This document shows positions 36,058-45,762 of a stretch of DNA of 64,000 nt, one piece after another. Origin of the DNA: Jiella sonneratiae (GTDB taxonomy: Bacteria > Pseudomonadota > Alphaproteobacteria > Rhizobiales > Rhizobiaceae); NCBI RefSeq assembly GCF_017353515.1, contig NZ_JAFMPY010000004.1:62001-126000 (forward strand), given 5' to 3'. The notes under the pieces are model-generated. The model searched no databases. It was not told where the DNA came from and saw nothing but the letters and a program-made list of their open reading frames with translations. Made by a program: the position numbers and the translations under genes. Position 1 is the stretch's first letter; each line of letters begins with the position of its first letter.

Positions 36058-36861
36058 ATGGACGCCGCCCGCAACCGCCGCTCGCACGGCCTGATCTGGA
36101 TCTGGACGCTCTTCGTCGCGCTGGTGATCTACCTGCCGGTGGCCTGCGGCGCCCTCGCCGGCCTGTCGAAGGGCCGCTACTTCCTGTTCCCGATCCGCGC
36201 CTTCTCCTTCGAATGGTGGGAAAAGACCCTCGATTCCCTCGAGATCCAGCGGATCGTCCAGACCTCGATCCTGATCGCGCTGATCGTCACCCTGGTGTCG
36301 CTGGCGATCGCCTTCTTCGGGGCGCTCGCCTTCGCCAGATACGATTGGCGGGGGCGGCGGCTCTACCAGAAGCTCCTGCTCCTGCCGATCTTCTTTCCGC
36401 AGCCCGTGCTCGGCCTCGCGCTGCTCCTGTGGTTCAACGCCCTCGGCATCCAGCCGAGCTGGCACACGGCGATCGTCGCGCATCTGGTCTGGATCGTCCC
36501 GGTGGTGACGCTGGTGATCGCGATCCAGGTCTACGGCTTCGACCCGGCGATGGAGGAGGCTGCGGCCGATCTCGGGGCCGGCCGCTGGATGATCCTGAAG
36601 GACGTGACGCTGCCGATCCTCTGGCCGGGGATCTGGTCGGGGGCGCTGTTCGCCTTCCTGCTCTCCTGGGGCAACTTTCCGCTGTCGCTCTATACGGCCG
36701 GCGCCGACTCGACGATCCCGAAGTGGCTCTATTCGAAGATGGTCGCCGGCTACACGCCGATGGTGCCGGCGCTCGGGACGATGAGCACGCTCGCCGCCGC
36801 GACGCTGCTCCTCCTCGGCGGAGCGATCGCCGGCTTCGTCAGGAAGCGCCGGGCCAACTGA
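36058..36861 (+). CDS. Polyamine-type ABC permease 2 (PotC-like)
   Basis: A 267-residue permease with six helices and the EAA loop EEAAADLGAGRWMILKDVTLPILWPG. FSFEWWEKTLDS and RWNxx-like features are those of PotC. Last gene of the importer operon; it converges with the DeoR-type regulator, and the 37-base gap holds GACGACC-(8)-GGTCGTC (36863-36884), a possible weak terminator without a T-run. Confidence 0.92.
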   Translation: MDAARNRRSHGLIWIWTLFVALVIYLPVACGALAGLSKGRYFLFPIRAFSFEWWEKTLDSLEIQRIVQTSILIALIVTLVSLAIAFFGALAFARYDWRGRRLYQKLLLLPIFFPQPVLGLALLLWFNALGIQPSWHTAIVAHLVWIVPVVTLVIAIQVYGFDPAMEEAAADLGAGRWMILKDVTLPILWPGIWSGALFAFLLSWGNFPLSLYTAGADSTIPKWLYSKMVAGYTPMVPALGTMSTLAAATLLLLGGAIAGFVRKRRAN

Positions 36862-36898
36862 CGACGACCGGCCCGAGGGTCGTCCGGCCACAAAAGCT

Positions 36899-37660
36899 TC
36901 AGCCGACGGCGAGGGCGACGCGGTGGCGCTCCACCGCCGCCTTGAGCCGGCCGGACGGCGCGGCGTCGCTGACCAGGGCGTCGATCTCCCGCCAGCCGGC
37001 CCAGCGGGCCGGAAACACCTTGTCGAACTTCGAGTGGTCGGCGACGACGACGGTGCGGGCCGAGCGGGCGAGCATGGCGCCATAGACCGCGCCCGCCTCG
37101 ATCAGCGCGTCGGTCGGCCCTTCCTCGGTCAGGCCGCTGGCGCCGAGCACCGCAGCGTCGGCGAAGAAGTCGTTGAGGAAGCCGATGGTCTGGACGCCGA
37201 CCGTCGCCCCCTCCGAGCCGTGATAGGTGCCCGGCGCGATCAGCGTCGAGATCGTCGGATTGAGGGCGAGCACCGTCGCGACGCCGAAGGAATGGGTGAT
37301 CACGGTGATGTTGGTGCGCTCCACCGCCAGCCGCCGCGCGACATGGACCGTCGTCGAGCCCGAACCGATCATGATGACGCTCGCCTCGGCGAGAAGCTCC
37401 ATGCTGGCGCGGGCGATGCGTTCGCGCTCGGCTACGAGCAGCGCGTGGCGCTCGGTGACCGAGGGCTCGGTGCCGAGCGAGCGGACGGCGCCGCCATAGG
37501 TGCGGTTGAGCTTGCCCTGGCGGGTCAGCTCGTCGAGGTCGCGCCGGATCGTCTCGGTGGAAACGGCGAGCCGCCCGGCGAGATCGGCGATGCGCAGCGT
37601 CGGCGAGACGTTGAGCTCGGCGAGGATCTGCGACTGCCGGTTCGCCTTGTTGAGTTTCAT
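36899..37660 (-). CDS. DeoR/GlpR-family transcriptional regulator
   Basis: A 253-residue repressor with an N-terminal winged helix (RQSQILAELNVSPTLRIADLAGRLAVSTETIRRDLDEL shown only in part here; recognition helix STETIRRDL near 34-42) and the sugar-phosphate-isomerase-like DeoRC domain containing MIGSGSTTVHVARRL and DHSKFDK. Such proteins sense phosphorylated metabolites. The adjacent kinase/phospho-lyase pair would generate a phosphorylated intermediate, so it may control that set and the importer. No convincing ribosome site before the ATG at 37660; a downstream start is possible. Confidence 0.9.
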   Translation of the reverse strand: MKLNKANRQSQILAELNVSPTLRIADLAGRLAVSTETIRRDLDELTRQGKLNRTYGGAVRSLGTEPSVTERHALLVAERERIARASMELLAEASVIMIGSGSTTVHVARRLAVERTNITVITHSFGVATVLALNPTISTLIAPGTYHGSEGATVGVQTIGFLNDFFADAAVLGASGLTEEGPTDALIEAGAVYGAMLARSARTVVVADHSKFDKVFPARWAGWREIDALVSDAAPSGRLKAAVERHRVALAVG

Positions 37661-37877
37661 GAGGAGGGCCCGTGCTGAACGCCGCGCGGCGCCGGCAGGC
37701 CGGCCGGCCCGTGCCGGGCGGCGAGGCGAAGCGGAATCACGCGGATGACGGATGAAACCATGCCGCGTCGGCCCGCCCTCTGCAAACCGCCCGCCGCCTC
37801 GGCCGGAGGAGGCGATCGCAGGCGCCGCTGCGCAGAGGGAAGGCCGCGGCGTTTCCGGCGTGCCGGATCCGGAAAGA

Positions 37878-38780
37878 TCAGCCGGTCCCGCGCCGCTTCA
37901 AAAAGTCGAGGATGACCGGGAAGAAGGCGTCCGGCTCCTCGAAGAAGGGCATGTGGCTGGAATTCGGGAACACCTTCAGCTCGGCGTCGGAAAGTGCGTG
38001 CTTCATCCGGGCGGCGCAGGCCGGGGTCAGCTCGTCGTGCTGGCCGACGGTGATCAGCACCGGCACCTTGATCCGGTGAAGGTCGGGAATGCGGTTCCAG
38101 TCTTTGATGTTGCCGACATAGAGGAACTCGTTGGGCCCCTGGATGGTCTCGTAGGGCTCCATGTTCCAGTCGGAAAGCGAGCGCACCACCGGCGCCGGCC
38201 ATTCGGCGAGGCGGCAGACGTGCCGATGGTTGAGGATGGTGATCGCCGCCTGGTATTCGGGATGGGAGAGCGTGCCCTCAGCCTCGTGCCGCTGCATCAT
38301 CGCGACGGTCTCCGGCCCGAGTGCGCCGCGCAGCCGCTCGAGTTCGCCGCACAGATGCGGAATGTCCGCGACGGTGTTCTCGAGGACGAGGGTCTTCAGC
38401 GCCGACGGATGGGTGAGGGCGTATTCGATCGCCAGCCAGCCGCCCCAGGACTGGCCGACGAGATGCACCCGGCCGAGGCCGAGCGCCCGCCGCACGGTCT
38501 CGACCTCCTCGACATAGCGGGTGATGGTCCAGAGCGAGGCGTCGCTCGGCCGGTCCGACGCGCCGGTGCCGAGCTGGTCGAAGGCGACGACCCGGAAGCC
38601 GTGATCGATCAGGCAGGAATGGGAATCGCGCAGATAGTCGCAGGGAAGGCCCGGCCCCCCATTCAGCAGCAGGACCACCTCATCGCCGCTGCCGAAGCTG
38701 TAGGTGACGACCCTGTGCCCCGCCACCTCGACGGCGCGCCGTTCGTCCGGTTCGATCTCTCGCCACATGTCGGAGCCCAT
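37878..38780 (-). CDS. Alpha/beta hydrolase, proline-iminopeptidase-like
   Basis: A 300-residue hydrolase of the S33 peptidase type. LLLNGGPGLPCDYL gives the oxyanion-hole region (family HGGPG, here with Asn), GQSWGGWLA holds the nucleophilic Ser near 119, and an Asp in VGQHDELT and His in FPNSSHMPFFEE complete the triad. Relatives release N-terminal proline or other residues, or hydrolyse amino-acid amides. It precedes the amide locus on the same strand, about 210 bases downstream of the amidase stop, so a role in amide or peptide breakdown is plausible. The ATG at 38780 or 38768 could start it. Confidence 0.85.
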   Translation of the reverse strand: MGSDMWREIEPDERRAVEVAGHRVVTYSFGSGDEVVLLLNGGPGLPCDYLRDSHSCLIDHGFRVVAFDQLGTGASDRPSDASLWTITRYVEEVETVRRALGLGRVHLVGQSWGGWLAIEYALTHPSALKTLVLENTVADIPHLCGELERLRGALGPETVAMMQRHEAEGTLSHPEYQAAITILNHRHVCRLAEWPAPVVRSLSDWNMEPYETIQGPNEFLYVGNIKDWNRIPDLHRIKVPVLITVGQHDELTPACAARMKHALSDAELKVFPNSSHMPFFEEPDAFFPVILDFLKRRGTG

Positions 38781-38987
38781 ATGTTGGAGGGTGGCCGCGT
38801 CGCTCCGGTCGTCCGGCGCATCGTTCGGAGGCGGTCGCCGGTCCGGTGCGGGCGAAGCGGTGCCACGGGTCCGCGACCGTCGCAGGCGACCCGAGATTGC
38901 CCGCCGCCGCGGCCGAAGTAAACGCCGGGAGCGCGGGCAGGCCGCACCCGTTGCGGCGGCTCTCCGCGGCCTCCCCGACCGCGGACC

Positions 38988-40388
38988 TCAGACCGCCGGC
39001 GGCGGGGCTTGCGGACGGCGGGTATGCCAGTCGGTCTGGGTCTGGAAGGCATGGGCCGCGGTGGCGAGCAGCCCTTCCGAAAGCGGCGCGCCGGCGAGCT
39101 GCATCGACAGCGGCAGGCCGTCGCTGTCGAAGCCGTGCGGCAGGGTGATCGTCGGGAAGCCGGAGAAGTCGAAGGGCGCGGTGAACCGCAGCAGCCTGAC
39201 GAGAACCTCCGGGTCGTCGCCGAAGGCGGCGAGATCGGTCAGGCTCGGCAGGCGCATCGGCATCGTCGGGATGAGGAAGGCGTCGATGTCCGTAAACATC
39301 GCCGCGAGCGCGCCGTTGAACGTCAGCCTCTCGTGCAGGATGTCGCAGAGATCGAGGCCGCCGAGCGCGCGGCCTTCCTCGATCAGTCCGGCGAGTTCCG
39401 GGCCATAGTCGTCCTTCCTGGCCGGATAGGTGTCGCGGTGGGCGATCGCGGTCTCGACCGCGCACATCGGGATCCACAGGCTGACCAGCCTTTCATGCGG
39501 CGGAAAGCGCACCTCGCGGATCTTCGCGCCGAGCGATGAGAACACCGCCTCGGCGGCGGCGAGCGCCGCAGCGGCCTCCGGGTCGATGCCCTCGAAGGCG
39601 TAGCTGCGGTCGATGCCGATGGTCATGCCTCTAACGCCGTCGCGCAGCGCCGCGAGATAGTCCGGCACCGGCGCCTGCAGCGCCGTCGGATCGTTGCGGT
39701 CGGCCCCGGCGACGACGCCGAGGATCGCCGCGGCGTCGCCCGCCGAGCGCGCCATCGGCCCGACATGGTCGAGCGAATCGGCCAGCGCGAAGACGCCGTG
39801 GCGCGAGACCCGGCCCCAGGTCGGCTTGATGCCGGTCAGGCCGCAGGCGGCGGAGGGAAAGCGGATCGAGCCGCCGGTGTCGGAGCCGAGGGCGCCGTAG
39901 GCGAGGCCGGCCGCCGGCGCGACGCCGGAGCCGCTCGACGACGACCCGGCCCAATAGGCCGGGTTCCAGGGGTTGAGCGGGGCGTCGACCTCCGGATGGT
40001 GGGTGGTGTAGGCGCCCTCGGTCATCTTCAGCTTGCCGAGGATCACGGCGCCGGCGGCTTCCAGACGCGCGACGACCGTCGCGTCGTGGCCGGGCACGAA
40101 GTCGCGGTGGATCTTCGTGCCCGCCGTCGTCGGGGCGAAGGTGGTGTAGCAGAGGTCTTTGACCGCGACGGGCACGCCGTGCAGCGGCCCGCGCCAGATG
40201 CCCCGGGCAATCTCGCTCTCCGCCTGCCTGGCCTTCGCGCCGGCCCGCTCGGCGAGCACCGCCGCATAGGAGCGGTGGCCGGCGTCGAGGGCCTCGATGC
40301 GCGAAAGCATCGCTGCCGTCACCTCGACCGGCGAGACCTCGTGGCGGCGGATCGCCCCGGAGACCTGGAGCAGCGTGTCGTATTCCAT
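38988..40388 (-). CDS. Amidase-signature family amidase 1
   Basis: A 466-residue enzyme with the Ser-cisSer-Lys triad: Lys77 in VAVKDLCY, the Ser-rich loop AGSSSSGSG (149-154) and the nucleophile Ser174 in GSDTGGSIRFPS. Such enzymes hydrolyse amides to acid and ammonia; the specific amide is unknown. Cytoplasmic. It lies 25 bases downstream of the small ABM gene and is the last gene of the amide-importer operon. The ATG at 40388 is used because the upstream extension overlaps the ABM gene in a low-quality frame. Confidence 0.9.
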   Translation of the reverse strand: MEYDTLLQVSGAIRRHEVSPVEVTAAMLSRIEALDAGHRSYAAVLAERAGAKARQAESEIARGIWRGPLHGVPVAVKDLCYTTFAPTTAGTKIHRDFVPGHDATVVARLEAAGAVILGKLKMTEGAYTTHHPEVDAPLNPWNPAYWAGSSSSGSGVAPAAGLAYGALGSDTGGSIRFPSAACGLTGIKPTWGRVSRHGVFALADSLDHVGPMARSAGDAAAILGVVAGADRNDPTALQAPVPDYLAALRDGVRGMTIGIDRSYAFEGIDPEAAAALAAAEAVFSSLGAKIREVRFPPHERLVSLWIPMCAVETAIAHRDTYPARKDDYGPELAGLIEEGRALGGLDLCDILHERLTFNGALAAMFTDIDAFLIPTMPMRLPSLTDLAAFGDDPEVLVRLLRFTAPFDFSGFPTITLPHGFDSDGLPLSMQLAGAPLSEGLLATAAHAFQTQTDWHTRRPQAPPPAV

Positions 40389-40413
40389 GGCGACAATCCT
40401 CGTTGCGGCGGGG

Positions 40414-40716
40414 TCAGGCGCCCTTCGCCGAGATTTCCGCGGCGGTGACGAGCACGACCTTCCCGGCGAGGATCGGCTCGGCAACGGCGAAGAAGGCGGC
40501 GACGGCGGCCGAACCGTTGTGCCGGTGCATCGCCGCCTCGTCGGCGAAGCGCTCGTAGGTGGTGAAGCGGCAGGGGTCGGCCAGATCCTGCGACACGAAG
40601 AAGCCGACGGTCTCGGGCTCGTTCGCAGCGACGTGGTCCGCCACCTTGAGGAGGGCGTCGCGCATGACGCCCTCGCTTCCCGGCGCTGCCGTGATCACGG
40701 CGGTGATGGTGATCAT
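40414..40716 (-). CDS. ABM-domain (YgiN-like) small protein
   Basis: A 100-residue dimeric alpha/beta-barrel protein of the antibiotic-biosynthesis-monooxygenase fold: [53 protein letters not shown]. Members include quinol monooxygenase YgiN and many of unknown activity. Here it is sandwiched between two amidases with its ATG overlapping the upstream amidase stop (ATGA), so it is co-translated with them. It could oxidise an aromatic or aldehyde product, or be non-catalytic. Confidence 0.85.
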   Translation of the reverse strand: MITITAVITAAPGSEGVMRDALLKVADHVAANEPETVGFFVSQDLADPCRFTTYERFADEAAMHRHNGSAAVAAFFAVAEPILAGKVVLVTAAEISAKGA

Positions 40717-42230
40717 CCGAAGGTCTTCCAGTCGCCTTCCGCCTCGAAGGCGGCGGCGGCCCGGTAGATGGTCGATTCCGCATAGTCCCGGCCGACCAGC
40801 ATCATGCCGACGGGCAGCCCGTCCGACAGGCCGCAGGGGATCGACATCGCCGGATGGCCGGTCACGTCGAAGGGGGAAGTGGTCGAGGTCATCTCGAAGG
40901 CCCGGGTGATGATCTCCTCCAGCGGGGCGTCCTTGCCGGGGATCGGCGTCGCGACGCAGGGCAGCGTCGGCATCAGAAGGAGGTCGTAGTCGGCGAAGAG
41001 CGCGTCGTAGGTGGCCTTCACCTTGATCGCGATGTTGTGGGCCTTGGCGTAGTAGCGGCCGCGATAGTGGTCGAGGCCCCATTTGCCGACGAGCATGGTC
41101 AGCTTCAGCGTCTCGGAGAGATCGTCGGCCTTGTCGCGCCAGGCCGAGTGGGCGTCGAGAAGGCCGACGTCGTAGCGGCCCTTCCAGTTGAAGCCCATGC
41201 CGTTGCCGAGCATCATCTGGGCGGTGAAGCCTTCGAGCGTGATCGGGATCCAGATCGCCCGGGCGAGTTCGTGCTCGGGCAGCGAGACCTGCCTGACGGT
41301 CGCGCCGAGGCCGGCGAGGCGCTCGGCCCCGGCCCGCACCTTGTCGGCGACGCCCTCCTGCATGTTGGGGACGCTGAAGCCTTCCGCGAGGACGCCGATC
41401 TTCATGCCCTTCACGCCCTCGCCGAGCGCCTCGGTATAGGCCGAGACCTTCGGCGCGTACTGGCGCGGGTCGAAGCCGTCGGCACCGGCCAGCACTTCGA
41501 GGAGGAGGGCGTTGTCGGCGACCGTCGCGGTCATCGGCCCGGTGTGGTCGATGGTGTTCTCGATCGGCATCACGCCGGTATAGGGCACGAGGCCGTGGGT
41601 CGCCTTCATGCCGTAGATGCCGCAATAGGAGGCGGGAATGCGGATCGAGCCGCCCTGGTCGCCGCCGATCGCCATGTCGACCTCGCCGGCCGCAACGAGC
41701 GCGGCGCTGCCCGAGGACGAGCCGCCGGCGGAATAGCCCATGCGGTGCGGATTGTGGACCGGCGCCGGATCGGAGGTGTGGCTGCCGCCGGAGAGGCAGA
41801 AATGCTCGCAGACCGCCTTGCCGAGGATCGTCGCGCCGGCATCGAGCATGCGCGTGACGATGGTGGCGTCCCCCGCCGGCACGAAGCCTTCCAGCGTCGA
41901 GGCGCCGTTCATCATCGGCACGCCGGCCAGCGTGACGTTGTCCTTGAGGACGACGGTCTTGCCGGCGAGCTTGCCCGAGGGCGCGCCCTTCACCTCGCTC
42001 TTGTAGTACCAGGCGCCGTAGACGTTCTCGGCGCCGCTCGGCCGGTAGCCGGGCGTGCGCGGATAGCGCACCGCGGGGATCGGATCCGGGGTGGCGTCGA
42101 CGACGTCGTAGGCGTCGAAGTTGGGCGCCATCAAAGCGAGGTATTCCGCCGCCCTTTCCGGCGAGAGCGAAATGCCGACGGAGGCTGCGAGGTCGCCGAT
42201 GTCCTCGGCGGTCGGTCGGGTAATGGCCAT
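40713..42230 (-). CDS. Amidase-signature family amidase 2
   Basis: A 505-residue amidase: Lys96 in [13 protein letters not shown], the [15 protein letters not shown] loop with cis-Ser near 172-173, and nucleophile Ser195 in [13 protein letters not shown]. An N-terminal helical extension of about 80 residues precedes the core, as in amidases of aliphatic or aryl amides such as bacterial acetamidase/formamidase relatives. It is only moderately similar to the downstream amidase 1, so the two probably have different substrates. It lies directly after the importer ATPase genes, consistent with hydrolysis of an imported amide. Confidence 0.92.
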   Translation of the reverse strand: MAITRPTAEDIGDLAASVGISLSPERAAEYLALMAPNFDAYDVVDATPDPIPAVRYPRTPGYRPSGAENVYGAWYYKSEVKGAPSGKLAGKTVVLKDNVTLAGVPMMNGASTLEGFVPAGDATIVTRMLDAGATILGKAVCEHFCLSGGSHTSDPAPVHNPHRMGYSAGGSSSGSAALVAAGEVDMAIGGDQGGSIRIPASYCGIYGMKATHGLVPYTGVMPIENTIDHTGPMTATVADNALLLEVLAGADGFDPRQYAPKVSAYTEALGEGVKGMKIGVLAEGFSVPNMQEGVADKVRAGAERLAGLGATVRQVSLPEHELARAIWIPITLEGFTAQMMLGNGMGFNWKGRYDVGLLDAHSAWRDKADDLSETLKLTMLVGKWGLDHYRGRYYAKAHNIAIKVKATYDALFADYDLLLMPTLPCVATPIPGKDAPLEEIITRAFEMTSTTSPFDVTGHPAMSIPCGLSDGLPVGMMLVGRDYAESTIYRAAAAFEAEGDWKTFG

Positions 42231-42309
42231 GACTTCTCCCTTCTCGCGAACGAGTTCCTGCTGCGTGTGATGGGTGGCGGTATTCCGCCCGCGGGCGGAT
42301 GCGCGGTGA

Positions 42310-43014
42310 TCAGGCTGCCGTCATCGCGACGTCTCCGGAGAGCAGTCTTTCGCGGTCGACCTCGCCGGTGATCCGGCCCTTCTGGATCGACAGGACGCGG
42401 TCCGAAAGCTGGGTGATGAAGTCGAGATTCTGCTCGACGATGATCATCGACAGCGCCCAGCGCCGGCGCAGCGTCTGCAGCGTCTCGATCATTTCCTCGA
42501 TGATCGACGGCTGGATGCCCTCGGTCGGCTCGTCGAGAAGGATCAGCTTCGGCCGCGCGCAGAGGCAGCGGGCGAGCGCCAGGAGCTGCTGCTCGCCGCC
42601 GGACAGCGCCCCGCCGCGCCGGTCGAGCAGGCGCTTCAGCCGCGGAAAGTCCTCCAGCACGCCGTCGATGACGCTACGGTCCTCTCGCTTCGCCGCGGCG
42701 AGCCCCATCCTCAGGTTCTCCTCGACGCTGAGGGTCGGAAAGATCTCCCGCCCCTGCGGCACGAGGCCGAGGCCGAGGCGCGAGCGCTGGTGGGTGGCGA
42801 GCCGGGTGACGTCGGTGCCGCCGAAGCGGATGCTGCCCGCCGTCGCCGGGATCGTCCCCATGACGGTGCGCATCAGCGTCGTCTTGCCCATGCCGTTGTG
42901 GCCGAGGATGCCGAGAAACTCGCCCTCGGCCATGGCGAAGGAGACGCCCGCGAGGATCGGCACGCGCCCGTAGCCGGCGCGCAGGCCCTCGACCGTCAGC
43001 AACTCGCCCGTCAT
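42310..43014 (-). CDS. Amide/urea-type ABC ATPase 2 (UrtE/LivF-like)
   Basis: A 234-residue ATPase: GHNGMGKTT Walker [53 protein letters not shown]. The GIQPSIIEE form is characteristic of UrtE and amide-type relatives rather than leucine LivF. Its ATG overlaps the stop of the LivG-like gene (ATGA), so the two ATPases are made together. Confidence 0.92.
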   Translation of the reverse strand: MTGELLTVEGLRAGYGRVPILAGVSFAMAEGEFLGILGHNGMGKTTLMRTVMGTIPATAGSIRFGGTDVTRLATHQRSRLGLGLVPQGREIFPTLSVEENLRMGLAAAKREDRSVIDGVLEDFPRLKRLLDRRGGALSGGEQQLLALARCLCARPKLILLDEPTEGIQPSIIEEMIETLQTLRRRWALSMIIVEQNLDFITQLSDRVLSIQKGRITGEVDRERLLSGDVAMTAA

Positions 43015-43751
43015 GCCGCCACCTTCTTGCCGAGATAGACGTCGCGCACCCGGCTGTCGGCGAGGACCGCCTCCACCGTGTCCTCCATCATGATCCGTCC
43101 CTGGTGGAAGACCGTCACCTTCTTGGCGATCATCTTGATGAATTCCATGTCGTGCTCGACGACGATCAGCGCCCGTGTGCGGTTGATCTCGCGGATGATC
43201 TCGGCGGTGCGCGCCGTCTCCTCGTCGGTCATGCCGGCGGCCGGCTCGTCGAGCAGGATGAGCTCGGGCTCGGCCGCGAGCACCGTGCCGATCTCGACCC
43301 ACTGGCGCTGCCCGTGGGAGAGCTGGCCGACGATCGCCTCGGCGAGCCCGCCGAGCCGGATCCGCTCCAGCACCTCGTCGACGATCGCCGCCGCCCGCTT
43401 GGCGGAAGCCTCGCGGCGGGCGGCCCGCGCGGCCGCGAGCCAGACGTTCTCCCGGACCGAGAGGCCGTTGAAGACGTTGGGGATCTGCGTCTTGATGCCG
43501 ATGCCGAGCCTGGCGATCTGGTGGGGCAGGTTGCCGGCGATCGGATGGGTGCGGAAGCGGATCGTGCCTTGGGTCGGCGTCAGCTGGCCGGTCAGCATCT
43601 TGAAGAAGGTGCTCTTGCCGGCGCCGTTCGGGCCGATGAGGCAGCGCAGTTCCATCTCCTCCAGCGCGAAGTTCACGTCGTCGTTGGCGACGACGCCGCC
43701 GAAGCGCATGGTGAGGTTGCGGGTTTCGAGCAGCGGGGCGATCTCGGCCAT
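43011..43751 (-). CDS. Amide/urea-type ABC ATPase 1 (UrtD/LivG-like)
   Basis: A 246-residue ATPase: GPNGAGKSTFFKMLTGQL, KTQIPNVFNGLSVRENVWLAA (Q-loop form of UrtD), LSHGQRQWVEIG signature and LILLDEPAAGMTDEE. LSHGQ-x-QW-EI replaces the canonical LSGGQ, a substitution typical of UrtD. That supports a urea/amide transporter family assignment. Confidence 0.93.
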   Translation of the reverse strand: MAEIAPLLETRNLTMRFGGVVANDDVNFALEEMELRCLIGPNGAGKSTFFKMLTGQLTPTQGTIRFRTHPIAGNLPHQIARLGIGIKTQIPNVFNGLSVRENVWLAAARAARREASAKRAAAIVDEVLERIRLGGLAEAIVGQLSHGQRQWVEIGTVLAAEPELILLDEPAAGMTDEETARTAEIIREINRTRALIVVEHDMEFIKMIAKKVTVFHQGRIMMEDTVEAVLADSRVRDVYLGKKVAA

Positions 43752-43755
43752 CGTC

Positions 43756-44820
43756 TCACTCCGCTCCGACGGGGTGGCCGCCGGGCAAAGCGTGGGTCTC
43801 CTCGCCGGCCGGGCGGCGGTTCCTTTCGCGGGCGAGGCGGCCCGCGGCGAGGAGGAGGTCGCGCACCGTCGGCACGAGGCCCTTGGGCAGGAGCAGGACG
43901 AAGACGACGAGGATCGCGCCGAGGACGAGGTTGGCGTTGAATGCCTGCTGGGTGCCGATCTGCGAGACGAGATATTCGATCAGGAAGCAGCCGACGATCG
44001 GGCCGATCAGCGTGCCGAGCCCGCCGATGCAGATCCAGATGATGATCTCGGCCGACAGCGACAGGGCGAAGATCGTCGGCCCGACGAAGGCGCCCCAGTT
44101 GACGTAGAGTGCGCCGGCAAGGCCCGCGACGCCGCCGCCGACCACGAAGACGAGGAGCTTGACGAGCCGCGGGTCGTAGCCCAGGAGGGCAGCCCGCGTC
44201 TCGTTCTCGCGCACCGCGATCGCCACCCGCCCGAAGGACGAGCGCAACAAGAGCCGCAGCCCGAGATAGACCGCGATCAGCGCCCCGCCGGTGACGTACC
44301 AGGACTGTTCGGGAAACAGGATCGACGACGGGTCGAAGGGCATGTTGAAGGTCGGCACGGCCGGCATGCCGTTGAAGCCGCCGAGCCGCGCCGAACCGAT
44401 CGCGTAAGCGTCGCCCGCCGTCGAGTTGAAGACGTTGAAGAGGATCAGCGTGACGGTGAGGGTGATGACGCCGAGATAGACGTCGCTGATCCGGCCGTAG
44501 AAGACGAAATAGCCGAGCGCCAGGGCGAAGAGCGCGGGAACGAGCACGGCGAGGAGGATCGCCGGCGTCGAATCCTGGAAGTTGATCGCGGTGACGGCAT
44601 AGGCGTAGGCGCCGAGGCCGAAGAAGGCGGTCTGGCCGAAGGAGAGGATGCCGCCGAAGCCCCAGATGAAGCCGAGGCTGAGGGCGAGGACGGCCATCGA
44701 GCAGAACAGCGTGAACTGCATCAGCTGGAACAGGTCGACATAGGACGGCATCACCGCCACCGCGACGCATGCGGCGAGGATCGCCAAGGCCTGGAGGGTG
44801 AGTTTGACGGGCCCGTTCAT
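43756..44820 (-). CDS. Amide/urea-type ABC permease 2 (UrtC/LivM-like)
   Basis: A 354-residue inner-membrane permease with about eight to ten helices. Blocks: WGFGGILSFGQTAFFGLGAYAY near 55, ENETRAALLGYDPRLVKL and GGLGTLIGPIVGCFLIEYL, the LivM-family landmarks. The hydrophilic C-terminal tail of about 40 residues is Arg/Pro-rich. It sits four bases after the LivH-like permease. Confidence 0.93.
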   Translation of the reverse strand: MNGPVKLTLQALAILAACVAVAVMPSYVDLFQLMQFTLFCSMAVLALSLGFIWGFGGILSFGQTAFFGLGAYAYAVTAINFQDSTPAILLAVLVPALFALALGYFVFYGRISDVYLGVITLTVTLILFNVFNSTAGDAYAIGSARLGGFNGMPAVPTFNMPFDPSSILFPEQSWYVTGGALIAVYLGLRLLLRSSFGRVAIAVRENETRAALLGYDPRLVKLLVFVVGGGVAGLAGALYVNWGAFVGPTIFALSLSAEIIIWICIGGLGTLIGPIVGCFLIEYLVSQIGTQQAFNANLVLGAILVVFVLLLPKGLVPTVRDLLLAAGRLARERNRRPAGEETHALPGGHPVGAE

Positions 44821-44823
44821 GGT

Positions 44824-45690
44824 TCAGATCGTTCCCTTGAAGAACCGGCCGGAGATGCCCTGCGGCAGGAGGCGGATCAGCACGATCGCCGCGAGGAAGA
44901 GGACGACCTCACCGTAGACCGGGGTCGTCAGATAGGCGCCGAGCTGGTTGACGAGGCCGAAGAGGGCGGAAGCCGAGCTCGTGCCGGAGATGATCGCCGC
45001 GCCGCCGCCGACGACGGTGATGAAGGCCTTCGCGACGTAGGCGCCGCCCATCACCGGGGTGATGCCGGAGACCGGCGCGAGGACGCCGCCGGCAAGGCCG
45101 GTGACGGCGGCGCCGAGCGAGAAGGTCGCCATGTAGATGCGGGCCGGGCTGACCCCGAGGACGGCCGCCATCTCCGGATTCTGCATCACCGCGCGGGCGA
45201 TCAGCCCGAAGCGCGTGTAGCGCAGGATGGCGTAGATGAGGACCAGCATGACGAGGGCGACGGCGAGCAGGAACAGCGTGTACCAGGAGGTGCGGTAGGC
45301 GCCGATGGAAAAGCCGCCGAAGGGCGTCGCGACCCCTTGCATGGTGTTGCCGAAGATCGTCGTCACCAGCCCGACGATGAGCAGGCTGAGGCCCCAGGTC
45401 GCCAGCATCGAATCGACCAGCCGCCCGTAGAGGAAACGGATCAGGCAGCGCTCGACGACGAGCCCGACGAGCCCGACGAAGAGCGGCGCGACGACGAGCA
45501 TGGCGACGAAGATGTTGACGCCGGCATTGGCCGAGATCACCGCGGCATAGGCGCCGAGCATGACGAACTCGCCATGGGCGAGGTTGATGATCCGCATCAT
45601 GCCGAAGATGATCGCGAGGCCGAGGCACAGGAGGAACAGCGATGCTGCGCCGTTGACGACGTTGAGCGCCAGGATGGCGGCGAGGTCCAT
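44824..45690 (-). CDS. Amide/urea-type ABC permease 1 (UrtB/LivH-like)
   Basis: A 288-residue permease: MRIINLAHGEFVMLGAYAAV, RFGLIARAVMQNPEMAAVLGVS and GVLAPVSGITPVMGGAYVAKAF are LivH/UrtB hallmarks. It probably has eight helices and pairs with the LivM-like permease. The 72-base gap from the binding-protein gene has a GC-rich hairpin-prone stretch (GCGCGGCGCAGCGCG region near 45748-45762). Confidence 0.93.
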   Translation of the reverse strand: MDLAAILALNVVNGAASLFLLCLGLAIIFGMMRIINLAHGEFVMLGAYAAVISANAGVNIFVAMLVVAPLFVGLVGLVVERCLIRFLYGRLVDSMLATWGLSLLIVGLVTTIFGNTMQGVATPFGGFSIGAYRTSWYTLFLLAVALVMLVLIYAILRYTRFGLIARAVMQNPEMAAVLGVSPARIYMATFSLGAAVTGLAGGVLAPVSGITPVMGGAYVAKAFITVVGGGAAIISGTSSASALFGLVNQLGAYLTTPVYGEVVLFLAAIVLIRLLPQGISGRFFKGTI

Positions 45691-45762
45691 GTCGGTCGTC
45701 TTCCGTAGGGCGTGGGGGCGGGCGGGGCGGGGAGCGCTTGGCCCCCCGCGCGGCGCAGCGCG

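Noticed and set aside
43078-45708. 876-residue plus-strand open frame across the Liv/Urt permease and ATPase genes
   Set aside because: Asp/Glu/Arg-rich shadow with no motif; the minus strand encodes four clear transporter subunits with overlapping stops and starts.
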